From NCBI GenBank assembly GCA_038199035.1, contig JBBPZM010000023.1:1-64000 (forward strand): a stretch of 64,000 nt of DNA, written 5' to 3'. The stretch is from DATAEY01 sp038199035 (GTDB lineage Bacteria; Actinomycetota; Thermoleophilia; Solirubrobacterales; Solirubrobacteraceae). The notes below the pieces were generated by a model. It saw nothing but the letters and a program-made list of their open reading frames with translations. It did not search any database and was not told the DNA's origin. Below are positions 1 to 7,866 of this stretch, piece after piece (position 1 is the first letter of the stretch; every line of letters begins with the position of its first letter). Position numbers and translations under genes: made by a program.

Positions 1-1365
1 CCTGGCCGCCACGGCTCGCCTCGCCGCTGCCGCCCGCCTGCTCGCCAGGGCGCGCCTGGTCGCGACCGCCCGCCGGCGGCCCGCCGCCCGCTGCGCCGCC
101 GACACGCGCGCGGCGCCCGCCCGCACCGGACGCAGCGCGTAGAAGCGGTTGCGACCGGCCAGCCAGACCTGCTGCCCGTCAGCGATGACCGGCGAGAACT
201 GCCCGTCGCGGAAGCGCCAGACCACCCGACCCGTGTCCGCGTCGAGGCCAACCGTCCGCGGCGGCCGCAGCGAGGAGATGTAGACCACGTTGGCGATCAC
301 CGTGGCCGAGCCGAGGATCGGGCCCATCTGATGGCTCCAGATCTGGCGGCCGGTCTTGGTCGAGAGCGCGTGGAAGCCGCCGCCGAAGTCTCCCATGTAG
401 ACCCGACCGCCCCGCACGGCCGCGCTCGAGTAGACGTAGCCCTGCGCGTCGAAGCGCCACTTCTGGGCTCCGGTCCGCGCGTCCAGCGCGTAGACCGAGC
501 CGTCGTTGCCGCCGATGACCAGCCGCCCCCGGGTGAGCGCGGGGGTCGAGTAGAACGGCACGAGGTTGTTTCGCGGGCCGTGCACCGTGGTCTTCCAGCG
601 CAATTTGCCGTTGACGCGGTCGACGGCGTAGACGCTGCCTCCGTAGGAGCCGAAGTAGGCCGTGCGCGCGGTCAGGGCGACGCCGCTGGCCACGTTGCCG
701 CCCGTGGGACCGAAGCGCCAGACGAGGCGGTGGCGCCTCACGTCGAAGGCGTACATGTAGCCGTTGGCCCGCCCGAAGTAGACGATCCCGCGCGAGACGA
801 TCGGGTTGGACTCAGTCGCGTCGCCGGCCAGCACCTTCTGCCAGCGCAGTCGCCCGCTGCGCAGGTCGAAGACCCGCAGGTGGCCGTCCTTGGAGGTGAC
901 GTAGAGCTCGCGCCCCGCAATGGCGGGAGTGGAGGCGAAGATCTCGCCCTGGCGGTAGTGGCGGTGCCACAGCGTGCGCCCCGTGCGGGCGTTGACCGCC
1001 AGCACGTCGGAGCCCCGGTACTTCGTGTAGGAGACGACGACGATCACGCCGCCCGCGACCACGGGGGGCGCCTCGATGTAGCCGTGGTTGGGGGCGTCGC
1101 GCAGCCAGCGAATCGCGAACGGCGGCCGCGCCGTCGCTCCGGGGTTGTTGCCGGTGCGCCGCTCGTCGTAGCGGAAGATCGGCCAGGCGGCGGTGGCCGA
1201 GCGCCCGCTCGCGTTCCCGCCCTCGGCCTCGGTGACCGCGGAGACGTCGCCGTGCTGCGTGCTCGCGCGGTTGAAGAGGTGCAGGTGAAACGCGGCGAAG
1301 CCGGCGAGCGCCAGCAGGCCGACCAGCGCGACGACCAGGCCGCCGATGATGGCCGGGCGCTTCAT
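1..1365 (-). CDS. PQQ-like beta-propeller protein, membrane-anchored, 3' end outside window
   Basis: The gene starts at ATG 1365 and stays open to base 1, so at least 455 codons are present and the stop lies outside. The N-terminus (MKRPAIIGGLVVALVGLLAL) is a signal anchor. It is followed by about seven repeats of the PQQ/BamB-type blade, each with a G-x-VYALD-x-x-TG-x-x-x-W pattern (for example GSVYALDARTGAQKW). Such propellers usually act outside the membrane as binding scaffolds or PQQ-enzyme-like proteins; the specific role here is unknown. After the last blade (RNRFYALRPVR) the frame continues into about 45 residues made almost only of Arg, Ala, Val and Gly, an odd basic tail. It is divergent from the Rrf2/suf operon across 112 bases, and a TATCTT hexamer lies just upstream of its start. 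Confidence 0.8.
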   Translation of the reverse strand, partial: MKRPAIIGGLVVALVGLLALAGFAAFHLHLFNRASTQHGDVSAVTEAEGGNASGRSATAAWPIFRYDERRTGNNPGATARPPFAIRWLRDAPNHGYIEAPPVVAGGVIVVVSYTKYRGSDVLAVNARTGRTLWHRHYRQGEIFASTPAIAGRELYVTSKDGHLRVFDLRSGRLRWQKVLAGDATESNPIVSRGIVYFGRANGYMYAFDVRRHRLVWRFGPTGGNVASGVALTARTAYFGSYGGSVYAVDRVNGKLRWKTTVHGPRNNLVPFYSTPALTRGRLVIGGNDGSVYALDARTGAQKWRFDAQGYVYSSAAVRGGRVYMGDFGGGFHALSTKTGRQIWSHQMGPILGSATVIANVVYISSLRPPRTVGLDADTGRVVWRFRDGQFSPVIADGQQVWLAGRNRFYALRPVRAGAARVSAAQRAAGRRRAVATRRALASRRAAAARRAVAAR

Positions 1366-1450
1366 CTCTGATCGAAGATAGGGACCGCGAGGGATGGACG
1401 AGAGCCGAGAGGCGGGCGTCGGTCCCCCCGCTCGGGTGGGGTCCGCTGAT

Positions 1451-1471
1451 ACCCTAGCGCGGAGGTAGGTT
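1451..1471 (+). promoter_or_regulatory. Possible promoter/operator of the suf operon
   Basis: A TACCCT hexamer at 1450-1455 can serve as a -10 element 22 bases before the Rrf2 ATG. An imperfect inverted repeat, ACCCTA at 1451-1456 and TAGGTT at 1466-1471 with 9 bases between, overlaps this hexamer and the GGAGG ribosome-binding site at 1461-1465. Rrf2 regulators such as IscR and SufR commonly repress their own operon from sites placed like this. That it is an operator is inference from position and symmetry. Confidence 0.3.
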
Positions 1472-1477
1472 TTCCCG

Positions 1478-1930
1478 ATGATGTTCTCCACCAAGGCCGA
1501 GTACGGCGTGCGCGTGATGGTCGAGCTGGCCCGTCAGGGCGGCGACGAGCCCGTGCCCCTGGCCGAGATCGCGGCCAACGACGAGCTGCCCCTGGCCTAC
1601 CTCGAGCACCTGGTGGCCCGGCTGCGCAAGGGGGGCCTGGTCGAGAGCCGACGCGGCGCGCGAGGCGGCTACCTGCTGGCCCGTCCGCCCGAGGAGATCA
1701 CGATGGCCGAGGTGGTCGAGGCGCTCGAGGGCTCGATCGCGCCGATCGAGTGCATCTCGCAGGCGCCCGGCGGCGGCCTCGTCTGCTCGCGCGAGGCCGA
1801 GGGCGACGCCGCACAGGTCTGCCCGACGAAGCTGCTGTGGACGCGCGTGCGCGCGTCGATCGTCGACACGCTGGTGGAGACCCGCCTCTCAGACCTCGTC
1901 CAAGCCAAGCCGCGCGCGGCCGTCGCCTGA
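1478..1930 (+). CDS. Rrf2 family Fe-S-responsive regulator of the suf operon
   Basis: A 150-residue Rrf2 protein. The winged HTH (about residues 1-70) includes STKAEYGVRVMVELA and the wing SRRGARGGYLLARPPEEI, typical of IscR, SufR and NsrR. Three cysteines at 92, 103 and 115 are spaced more widely than in IscR but sit in the usual cluster-binding loop, so a [2Fe-2S] or [4Fe-4S] sensor is likely. ATG 1478 is preceded by GGAGG at 1461-1465; a second ATG at 1481 is also possible. It stands 50 bases before sufC in the same direction, so it most likely autoregulates the suf operon according to Fe-S status. Family assignment is firm; the exact subtype (IscR-like or SufR-like) is not settled by sequence alone. 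Confidence 0.88.
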   Translation: MMFSTKAEYGVRVMVELARQGGDEPVPLAEIAANDELPLAYLEHLVARLRKGGLVESRRGARGGYLLARPPEEITMAEVVEALEGSIAPIECISQAPGGGLVCSREAEGDAAQVCPTKLLWTRVRASIVDTLVETRLSDLVQAKPRAAVA

Positions 1931-1980
1931 CGGCCCCGCACCCCCACGCGCACATCACCCACCCGCAGCCGAAGGAGACC

Positions 1981-2760
1981 ATGGCCGACCTCGAGATCCG
2001 AAACCTCCACGTGCGCACCGAGGAGCGAGAAATCCTGCGCGGCGTCGACCTCTCGGTGTCCCGCGGCGAGGTCCACGCGCTCATGGGTCCCAACGGCTCG
2101 GGCAAGTCCACCCTGGCCAACACCCTGCTCGGCCATCCCGCCTACGAGGTGACGGAGGGGGAGATCATCTTCAACGGCGAAGCCCTGACCGAGGCCGACC
2201 CCGAGGACCGCGCCCAGGCCGGCCTGTTCCTGGCCTTCCAGTACCCGGTGGCCATCCCCGGCGTCTCGGTGGCCAACTTCCTGCGCATGGCGATGAACAC
2301 CCGCCGCGAGGAGCCGATCGGCGTGCGCGAGTTCGGCGCCCAGCTGCGCCGCGCCACCGAGACGCTGCGGGTCGACCGTGAGTTCACCTCGCGCCACCTC
2401 AACGACGGGTTCTCGGGCGGCGAGAAGAAGCGCTGCGAGATCCTCCAGATGGCCATGCTCCAGCCGTTGGTCGCCGTCCTCGACGAGACCGACTCGGGCC
2501 TGGACATCGACGCGCTGCGCACGGTGGCCGAGGGGGTCAGCGCCCTCCACGAGGAGACCGGGATGGGCGCGCTGATCATCACCCACTACCAGCGCATCCT
2601 CCACTACATCGCGCCGCAGTTCGTCCACATCATGCTCGAGGGGCGGATCGTCCGCGAGGGCGGCCCGGAGCTCGTCGAGCAGCTCGAGCGCGAGGGCTAC
2701 GACTGGCTGCGCGACGAGCTCGAGGTCGTCACCGGGGCGCCCGAGGAGGACGATGTCTGA
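1981..2760 (+). CDS. sufC: Fe-S cluster assembly ATPase SufC
   Basis: ABC-type ATPase of 259 residues that powers the SufBCD scaffold, where Fe-S clusters are built in the cytosol. Walker A is GPNGSGKST at residues 36-44, the ABC signature is FSGGEKKR at about 144-151, and Walker B with the D-loop is VAVLDETDSGLD at 165-175. The ETDSGLD form in place of EPTSGLD is diagnostic of SufC. ATG 1981 is chosen because GAAGGAGA lies 3-10 bases upstream; longer in-frame extensions overlap the Rrf2 gene. Its last 8 bases overlap the start of sufD, so the two are translationally coupled. Length is normal for the family. Confidence 0.97.
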   Translation: MADLEIRNLHVRTEEREILRGVDLSVSRGEVHALMGPNGSGKSTLANTLLGHPAYEVTEGEIIFNGEALTEADPEDRAQAGLFLAFQYPVAIPGVSVANFLRMAMNTRREEPIGVREFGAQLRRATETLRVDREFTSRHLNDGFSGGEKKRCEILQMAMLQPLVAVLDETDSGLDIDALRTVAEGVSALHEETGMGALIITHYQRILHYIAPQFVHIMLEGRIVREGGPELVEQLEREGYDWLRDELEVVTGAPEEDDV

Positions 2761-4177
2761 GCCCGGGGACGCGAGCGTGGCCAGCGCCCAGGCCACCGCG
2801 GGGCCGCCGGCCGGCGGAGCGCGCTCGACCAAGGCTGGCGCCGCCCGGCAGGCCACGCTCTACCAGCCGCTCGCCGGGGCGGGCGCGGCCGACGGCATGG
2901 CGCCCGACGAGCTGCGCCGCGCCGCGCTGGCCGCCTACGAGTCGGCGCCGCTGCCCACGTGGCGGCGCTCGGGCTTCTGGACGACCAGCCTGCGCGACCT
3001 CGACTTCGAGGCGCTGACGCCCCGCCACCCGGGCGCGGACGTCGGCGTGCCGGCGGTGGTGACCGAGGCGCTCGGCGACGAGCCGCTGGCCGGGCGCCTG
3101 GTCCAGGTCGACGGCGACGTGGTCGACGTGGCGCTCGACCCCGAGCTGGCGGAGCGCGGGGTCATCCTCTGCTCGCTCCAGGACGCGCTCGAGCGCCACG
3201 AGGCCCTGACGCGCGAGTACTTCATGCGCCGCCTGACCTACGGGCGCGACAAGTTCGAGGCCGCTGCCACCGCGTTCTGGACGGGCGGCGCCTTCCTCTA
3301 CGTCCCTCCCGACGTGGTGGTCGAGCGGCCGTTCCAGATCGCCTACGCCATCGACGAGGCGGGCACCGCCCAGTACGCCCACACCCTGGCAGTCGGCGGG
3401 GCCAACAGCGACTTCCGCCTGCGCGAGTACGACCTGGCCGGCGACTTCGAGGGCCAGGCGCTGCACGCCGGCCAGTTCGAGCTCTACCTGGAGGACGGCG
3501 CGCGCTGCCGATTGGCCCATCTCCACGACTGGGGCTCCGACCCGACGCAGGTCTACGACCTCTCGACCCACTTCGTGCGCGTCGGCCGCGACGCACACTG
3601 CACCTGGATCCCCATCCACCTTGGCGGGCACCTGATCCGCCAGCACCTCGAGCTCTCGACCGCAGAGCGCGGGGCCGACATGCGCCACCGCGGCATCTAC
3701 TTCACCGAGGGCTCCGAGCACCTCGACCTCTTCACCGTCGACCTCCACGAGGTCGGCGACACCACCGGGGACACGGTGTGGAAGGGCGCCGCGACCGGCG
3801 CGAGCCGCGCCTCCTACGAGGGCCTGATCAAGATCGAGTCCGGCGCCCAGGAGTCGCACACCTACCTCCAGACCCACTCGATGATGCTCTCGCCGCGGGC
3901 CAAGGTCGACGCCATCCCGTCCCTGATCGTCGAGACCGACAGCGTCTCGGCCTCCCACGGCGGGACGGTGGGCGAGGTCGACGAGGCCCAGGTCTTCTAC
4001 ATGCGCTCGCGCGGGCTCTCGCGCGAGGAGGCCGTGCGGGTCATCGTCGAGGGCTACTTCGAGCCGGTGGTCGTCCAGCTCGACGACCCGGCTCTAGAGG
4101 CGCTGGTCCGTACGCGCATCTCGGCCAAGCTGGCCGCCGCCGCCCAGGACATCCAGGCCTACGCCGCGGCGAAGTGA
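2753..4177 (+). CDS. sufD: Fe-S cluster assembly scaffold subunit SufD
   Basis: 474-residue SufB/SufD-fold protein. The C-terminal beta-helix core carries family landmarks such as TWIPIHLGGHLIRQHLELS, GLIKIESGAQESHTYLQ and DEAQVFYMRSRGLSREEA. It lacks the SufB-specific Cys-rich segment seen in the protein encoded at 7867, which identifies this one as SufD. The first 50 residues are a low-complexity Ala/Gly stretch. With SufB and SufC it would form the SufBC2D scaffold. It begins inside the sufC stop region (8-base overlap) and ends 2 bases before sufS, consistent with one operon. Confidence 0.93.
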   Translation: MSEPGDASVASAQATAGPPAGGARSTKAGAARQATLYQPLAGAGAADGMAPDELRRAALAAYESAPLPTWRRSGFWTTSLRDLDFEALTPRHPGADVGVPAVVTEALGDEPLAGRLVQVDGDVVDVALDPELAERGVILCSLQDALERHEALTREYFMRRLTYGRDKFEAAATAFWTGGAFLYVPPDVVVERPFQIAYAIDEAGTAQYAHTLAVGGANSDFRLREYDLAGDFEGQALHAGQFELYLEDGARCRLAHLHDWGSDPTQVYDLSTHFVRVGRDAHCTWIPIHLGGHLIRQHLELSTAERGADMRHRGIYFTEGSEHLDLFTVDLHEVGDTTGDTVWKGAATGASRASYEGLIKIESGAQESHTYLQTHSMMLSPRAKVDAIPSLIVETDSVSASHGGTVGEVDEAQVFYMRSRGLSREEAVRVIVEGYFEPVVVQLDDPALEALVRTRISAKLAAAAQDIQAYAAAK

Positions 4178-4179
4178 CG

Positions 4180-5427
4180 ATGGAGTCCGCCACGACCACC
4201 GCCCTGCCGCTCGACGTCCGCGCCGACTTTCCGATCCTCGGACGCGAGATCAGCGGCCGCCCGCTGGTCTACCTGGACTCGGCTGCCACCTCGCAGAAGC
4301 CCGAGGCCGTCATCGAGACAATCGCCGACTACTACCGCTACCACAACGCCAACATCCACCGCGGCGTCTACACGCTGGCCCAGGAGGCGACCGAGATGTT
4401 CGAGGGCGCCCGGGCGCGGGTCGCGGCCTTCTGCGGCGGCGAGGCGGCGACGACGATCTTCACCCGCAACGCCACCGAGGCCATCAATCTCGTGGCCTAC
4501 GCCTGGGGGCGGCCGAACGTCGGGGCGGGCGACGTGGTGCTGATCACCCAGATGGAGCACCACTCCAACATCGTGCCTTGGCAGCTGCTGTGCGAGGAGG
4601 TCGGCGCGGAGCTGCGCTACCTCGACGTCTCGGAGGAGGGGACGCTCTCGCTGGACCAGCTGGACGCCGAGCTGGCGGGCGGCCGCGTGAGGCTGTGCGC
4701 CTTCGCCCACGTGTCCAACGTCCTGGGGACAATCAACCCGGTGGCCGAGATGGCGGCGCGCGCCCGCGCCGCGGGCGCGGTGTCGCTGGTCGACGGCGCC
4801 CAGGGCGTGCCTCAGCTGCCCGTCGACGTGTCCGCCATCGGCGCCGACTTCTACGCGTGGACCGGGCACAAGGCCGTGGGCCCCACGGGCATCGGCGTCC
4901 TCCACGGCCGTCGCGAGCTGCTGGAGGACATGCGCCCCTTCCTGGGCGGTGGGGACATGATCCGGACCGTCGACTGGCAGCGCTCGACCTGGAACGAGCT
5001 GCCCTGGAAGTTCGAGGCCGGTACCTCCATGATCGCCGAGGGCGTCGGTCTGGGCGCGGCCATCGACTACCTCGAGGCGCTGGGCATGGACAACGTCCGC
5101 GCCCACGAGCGCGAGCTGACCCGCTACGCGCTCGAGCGCCTGGCCGAGGTGGGCGGTGTGCGGGTCATCGGGCCAAGCGACCCCGACCAGCGCGGCGGGG
5201 TGATCTCGCTCGAGGTCGAGGGGATCCACCCCCACGACGTGGCCGACCTCATCAACCGCGAGAACGTCTGCGTGCGCGCCGGCCACCACTGCGCGATGCC
5301 GCTGATGCGCCGTCTCGGCGTGCCGGCCACGGCCCGGGCGTCGTTCGGCCCCTACAACGACCGCGGCGACGTCGACGCCCTGGTCGGGGCCCTGGCCAAG
5401 GCGCGCGACGTCTTCGGGATCGAGTGA
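4180..5427 (+). CDS. sufS: Cysteine desulfurase SufS
   Basis: Group II PLP-dependent cysteine desulfurase of 415 residues. It takes sulfur from L-cysteine as an enzyme persulfide and passes it to SufU. The PLP Lys is K231 in WTGHKAVGPTGIGVLHG, with cofactor-contacting motifs TQMEHHSN (about 124-131) and LVDGAQGV (about 203-210). The persulfide Cys is C371 in RAGHHCAMPLMRRLG, the short-loop form typical of SufS rather than IscS/NifS. The start is ATG 4180, two bases after the sufD stop, with only a weak ribosome-binding site, so it probably depends on coupling. The next gene, sufU, follows after 13 bases. Confidence 0.97.
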   Translation: MESATTTALPLDVRADFPILGREISGRPLVYLDSAATSQKPEAVIETIADYYRYHNANIHRGVYTLAQEATEMFEGARARVAAFCGGEAATTIFTRNATEAINLVAYAWGRPNVGAGDVVLITQMEHHSNIVPWQLLCEEVGAELRYLDVSEEGTLSLDQLDAELAGGRVRLCAFAHVSNVLGTINPVAEMAARARAAGAVSLVDGAQGVPQLPVDVSAIGADFYAWTGHKAVGPTGIGVLHGRRELLEDMRPFLGGGDMIRTVDWQRSTWNELPWKFEAGTSMIAEGVGLGAAIDYLEALGMDNVRAHERELTRYALERLAEVGGVRVIGPSDPDQRGGVISLEVEGIHPHDVADLINRENVCVRAGHHCAMPLMRRLGVPATARASFGPYNDRGDVDALVGALAKARDVFGIE

Positions 5428-5440
5428 AGAGGCCGCCGCC

Positions 5441-5830
5441 GTGGACGACCTCTACCGCGACTACATCCTCGACCACTACAAGCGGCCACGCAACTTCGGC
5501 GAGCTCGACCCCCATGACCTCGACGCCCACGACCACAACCCGCTGTGCGGGGACGAGATGGGCGTCCACATCCGGGTGAGCGACGGGCGTATCGCCGACC
5601 TGCGATTCCACGGCCAGGGCTGCGCGATCTCCCAGGCCGCCGCCTCGATCGCCTCCGAGGAGTACATCGGGATGCCCGTCGACGAGGTGCCCCGGCTCGA
5701 CGGCGAGTGGCTGATCGACCTGCTGGGCATCCCCATCTCGGCCACCCGGCGCAAGTGCGCGCTGCTCAACCTCAAGGTGATGCGCGGGGCGCTGACCGGC
5801 GACCCGAGCTGGCCGAGCGGCTCGGGCTAG
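5441..5830 (+). CDS. sufU: Sulfur-transfer/scaffold protein SufU, short form
   Basis: 129-residue IscU/SufU-fold protein starting at GTG 5441. Conserved ligands are C36 and D38 (NPLCGDE), C61 (GQGCAIS) and C106 (RRKCALL). In Gram-positive bacteria SufU is a zinc protein that accepts persulfide sulfur from SufS. Compared with Bacillus and mycobacterial SufU, the segment between the second and third Cys is about 20 residues shorter (EYIGMPVDEVPRLDGEW, then LIDLLGIP), as seen in several deeper-branching lineages. It is the last gene of the Rrf2-sufCDSU run; AAGAGG upstream may serve as ribosome-binding site. Confidence 0.93.
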   Translation: MDDLYRDYILDHYKRPRNFGELDPHDLDAHDHNPLCGDEMGVHIRVSDGRIADLRFHGQGCAISQAAASIASEEYIGMPVDEVPRLDGEWLIDLLGIPISATRRKCALLNLKVMRGALTGDPSWPSGSG

Positions 5831-5862
5831 GCGAGCCCGCCGGGGCCGCCGAGCAGGGCCCC

Positions 5863-6033
5863 TCAGGCGACGCGCCGCCGGCGCCCGGACGAGCGCCGCA
5901 GCCGCAGCCGCGACGCGCGCCGGCGCAGTCCGCGCCGACCGGGGCGAGCGTGCAGGCGTCGGTACTCGTCGAGCGTCATGCCCGGCGGACAGTCGGGCGG
6001 GTCGACGTAGGGGTGAGGAAGCGTCATGGGCAT
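5863..6033 (-). CDS. Small Arg-rich protein of unknown function
   Basis: A 56-codon gene starting MPMTLPHPYVDPPDCPPGMT and ending in a very Arg-rich tail (RRRASRLRLRRSSGRRRRVA). ATG 6033 is preferred because it lies one base past the stop of the upstream gene (TGACATG), suggesting translational coupling; ATG 6027 is an alternative. I do not recognise the family. The phrase PPGMTLDEYRRLHA looks like a genuine protein segment. It lies on the strand opposite to suf, between sufU and the phosphoesterase gene. Confidence 0.5.
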   Translation of the reverse strand: MPMTLPHPYVDPPDCPPGMTLDEYRRLHARPGRRGLRRRASRLRLRRSSGRRRRVA

Positions 6034-6034
6034 G

Positions 6035-6367
6035 TCATCGGCTTTTGGTCGACGCCGGTGGAGGGCCGCGATCGATGTGACGGTAGGCCGGTGGCCGGAC
6101 GCGACCGCTGGCCGCCGCAAGGGCGTCCTCGGCGGCGTCGGCACGGTCCTCGGCGGCGCGGTACACCGAGTACGTCTCACGGTCTCCGCGCGAGCGCCAT
6201 GCGTCGTAGGCAAGGTTGGCCTCGGCGCGCGCGGCGCTCCACACCGCCTTGCGCTCGTCAAGCTCGCAGCTGCCATCGAAGCGGCCGGGCTCGCGCAGCA
6301 CGATCTCGCGCGTGTCCTCGACGTGCTCGAGCAACTGCCTGAGCTCCCACGTGGTCATGTCGTGCAT
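6035..6367 (-). CDS. Hypothetical protein, helical, about 110 residues
   Basis: Starts MHDMTTWELRQLLEHVEDTR and is largely alpha-helical, with an Ala-rich central part (ARAEANLAYDAWRSRGDRET, then YSVYRAAEDRADAAEDAL). Small proteins with this A-x-x-AY-x-AW and VYRAA-x-DRADAA pattern are familiar from other actinobacteria but unnamed. ATG 6367 is chosen over longer in-frame starts because protein-like sequence begins there; ATG 6358 is also possible. The stop is one base before the next small gene, so both probably form a two-gene operon. No function can be given. Confidence 0.55.
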   Translation of the reverse strand: MHDMTTWELRQLLEHVEDTREIVLREPGRFDGSCELDERKAVWSAARAEANLAYDAWRSRGDRETYSVYRAAEDRADAAEDALAAASGRVRPPAYRHIDRGPPPASTKSR

Positions 6368-6565
6368 CGTTGCGACGGGCTTGTGGTGAATGGTTCGCCG
6401 GAGATTGGGATTTGCCTGCCCGCAATGCGCCAAACCCGGATGGGTCGAGCGAGTTGCGTGCTGACAACCGACCATCGTTGTGCGGGCGCGCGAGGCACAT
6501 GGATCAGTAGCCCGGAGAGGGCGCGCGTTACTGCGCAGGGCAGTTGCGAATGGCCGCGGCGGGGC

Positions 6566-7687
6566 TCAGCGCCCGTACACGTCGTGGCCGAAGGCCCGCA
6601 GGCCGCTCTGGCCGGCGTAGCCGAGGTGCTTGAGGTTGAAGATGTCCTCGACGCTGCGCAGCAGCGCGTAGTGGTTGTACGGCGTGTCGTTCCTGGTGCC
6701 CGGCTTGATGAACGGCGAGACGAGCACCGCCCCTATGCGACCGCCCCCGTTGCCCGGCACCGGGCCGCCGTTGTTGGGGGTGTTCGGCCCAGTGGGCTCG
6801 TTGCAGCACGAGCTGGCGTCGCCGTCGGGCGGCTCGCCCTCGGCCTCGTCGAAGGTGACGATCAGCAGCCCGTCGCGCTTGAAGGCCCGCGAGCCGAGGA
6901 TCCTGGGGATCCAGTGCTTCAGGAAGCGATCGGCGCTCTTCAGCCCGCCCGGTCGCCCGTCGACGCACGGCTCGTCGTGGCCGCTGTTGCAGAGGTTGGG
7001 CACGATGAACGAGTAGTTGGCCGTGTCATCGGGCTTGTCGAGATCCTTGGGCAGCTTGGAGAGCGGGACGTCGCGCTTCTTGCAGTAGGGACCGTCGATG
7101 GTGGAGTGGAAGTAGACGAACGGGTTGTGGCGCGCGGCGTACTGGTCGCCCTTGTCGGCGCTCTGGGTGTGGTCCTGGGAGTTGATCGGCGGGTGGGCGC
7201 AGCGCCGGCCGTTGTCGCGCTGGGGGTCGTTGCCCATGTCCTGGAGATAGGCCTTCCAGGTCCGGCCCTTGGCCTGGAGCTGGTCGGCGATGTTCGTGAC
7301 GAACCCGGGGTAGACGCAGCCGTTGCCGATCGCCTGCTCACCGGGAGCCGTCGCGCCGGGGACGGGCTGGGTGAAGGCCGAGAAGATCTGGCAGTCGGCC
7401 TGGGTCTGCGGGTTGGGCGACTGCCCGCTGATCATCGCGATGTAGTTGTCCAGGCTCTCGTGGCCGATCCCGTAGTACTGAGTCAGCAGCTGCCCCTGCT
7501 TGGGCAGCTCGTTGGAAAGGTAGGGGGCCTTGGATTTCTGGCCGAACGTCGCCTTGTAGTTGCTGTTCTCCAGCACGACGATAAAGACGTGCTTGATGGG
7601 CGGCGGATCGGCGCTGGCCGGCAGCGCACAGGCGCCGAGGGAGGCCAGGGCGGCGAGCAGGGCGACGACGGTCCTGTGAAGGCGCAC
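6566..7687 (-). CDS. Secreted phosphoesterase (acid phosphatase / phospholipase C-like)
   Basis: About 373 residues from GTG 7687. A signal peptide (VRLHRTVVALLAALASLGAC, then ALPASA-D) predicts export. The mature part begins KHVFIVVLENSNY, the hallmark of the phosphoesterase family PF04185, which includes bacterial phospholipases C and acid phosphatases. Further landmarks are GHESLDNYIAMISGQSPNPQ, LIVTFDEAEGEP and GRIGAVLVSPFIKPG. It probably hydrolyses phosphate esters at the cell surface; the substrate is not predictable. A longer version from 7789 would run into the sufB promoter region, and the signal peptide favours the GTG. It is transcribed away from sufB. Confidence 0.85.
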   Translation of the reverse strand: MRLHRTVVALLAALASLGACALPASADPPPIKHVFIVVLENSNYKATFGQKSKAPYLSNELPKQGQLLTQYYGIGHESLDNYIAMISGQSPNPQTQADCQIFSAFTQPVPGATAPGEQAIGNGCVYPGFVTNIADQLQAKGRTWKAYLQDMGNDPQRDNGRRCAHPPINSQDHTQSADKGDQYAARHNPFVYFHSTIDGPYCKKRDVPLSKLPKDLDKPDDTANYSFIVPNLCNSGHDEPCVDGRPGGLKSADRFLKHWIPRILGSRAFKRDGLLIVTFDEAEGEPPDGDASSCCNEPTGPNTPNNGGPVPGNGGGRIGAVLVSPFIKPGTRNDTPYNHYALLRSVEDIFNLKHLGYAGQSGLRAFGHDVYGR

Positions 7688-7819
7688 GCTGTCACCGTAG
7701 AGCCGGCGGCGAGCCTCGTCAATCGTCAACCGTCCGGTGCCTTGACCACCGCGCGTTTGACCGGGGCCTCGGGGGCTATCCTCACGCAAGCGGCGGCTGG
7801 CCGGCCGGGCGTCGGCCGC

Positions 7820-7825
7820 TACAAT
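7820..7825 (+). promoter_or_regulatory. Likely -10 element of the sufB promoter
   Basis: TACAAT, close to the TATAAT consensus, lies 41 bases before the sufB ATG and would give a leader containing GGAGGG at 7849-7854. No convincing -35 hexamer is visible at 16-18 bases. Its existence suggests sufB has its own promoter, apart from sufCDSU. Confidence 0.45.
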
Positions 7826-7866
7826 CCCGAGTCCGCCGCACGGATATTGGAGGGCACCCCCAGCTC

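Noticed and set aside
2959..5427. Long plus-strand frame joining sufD region to SufS
   Set aside because: Only its last 415 codons are SufS. The part opposite sufD in another frame is Arg/Pro-rich and not protein-like.
7688..7789. Longer N-terminus for the phosphoesterase
   Set aside because: It would put 34 charged residues before a clear signal peptide and run toward the sufB promoter.
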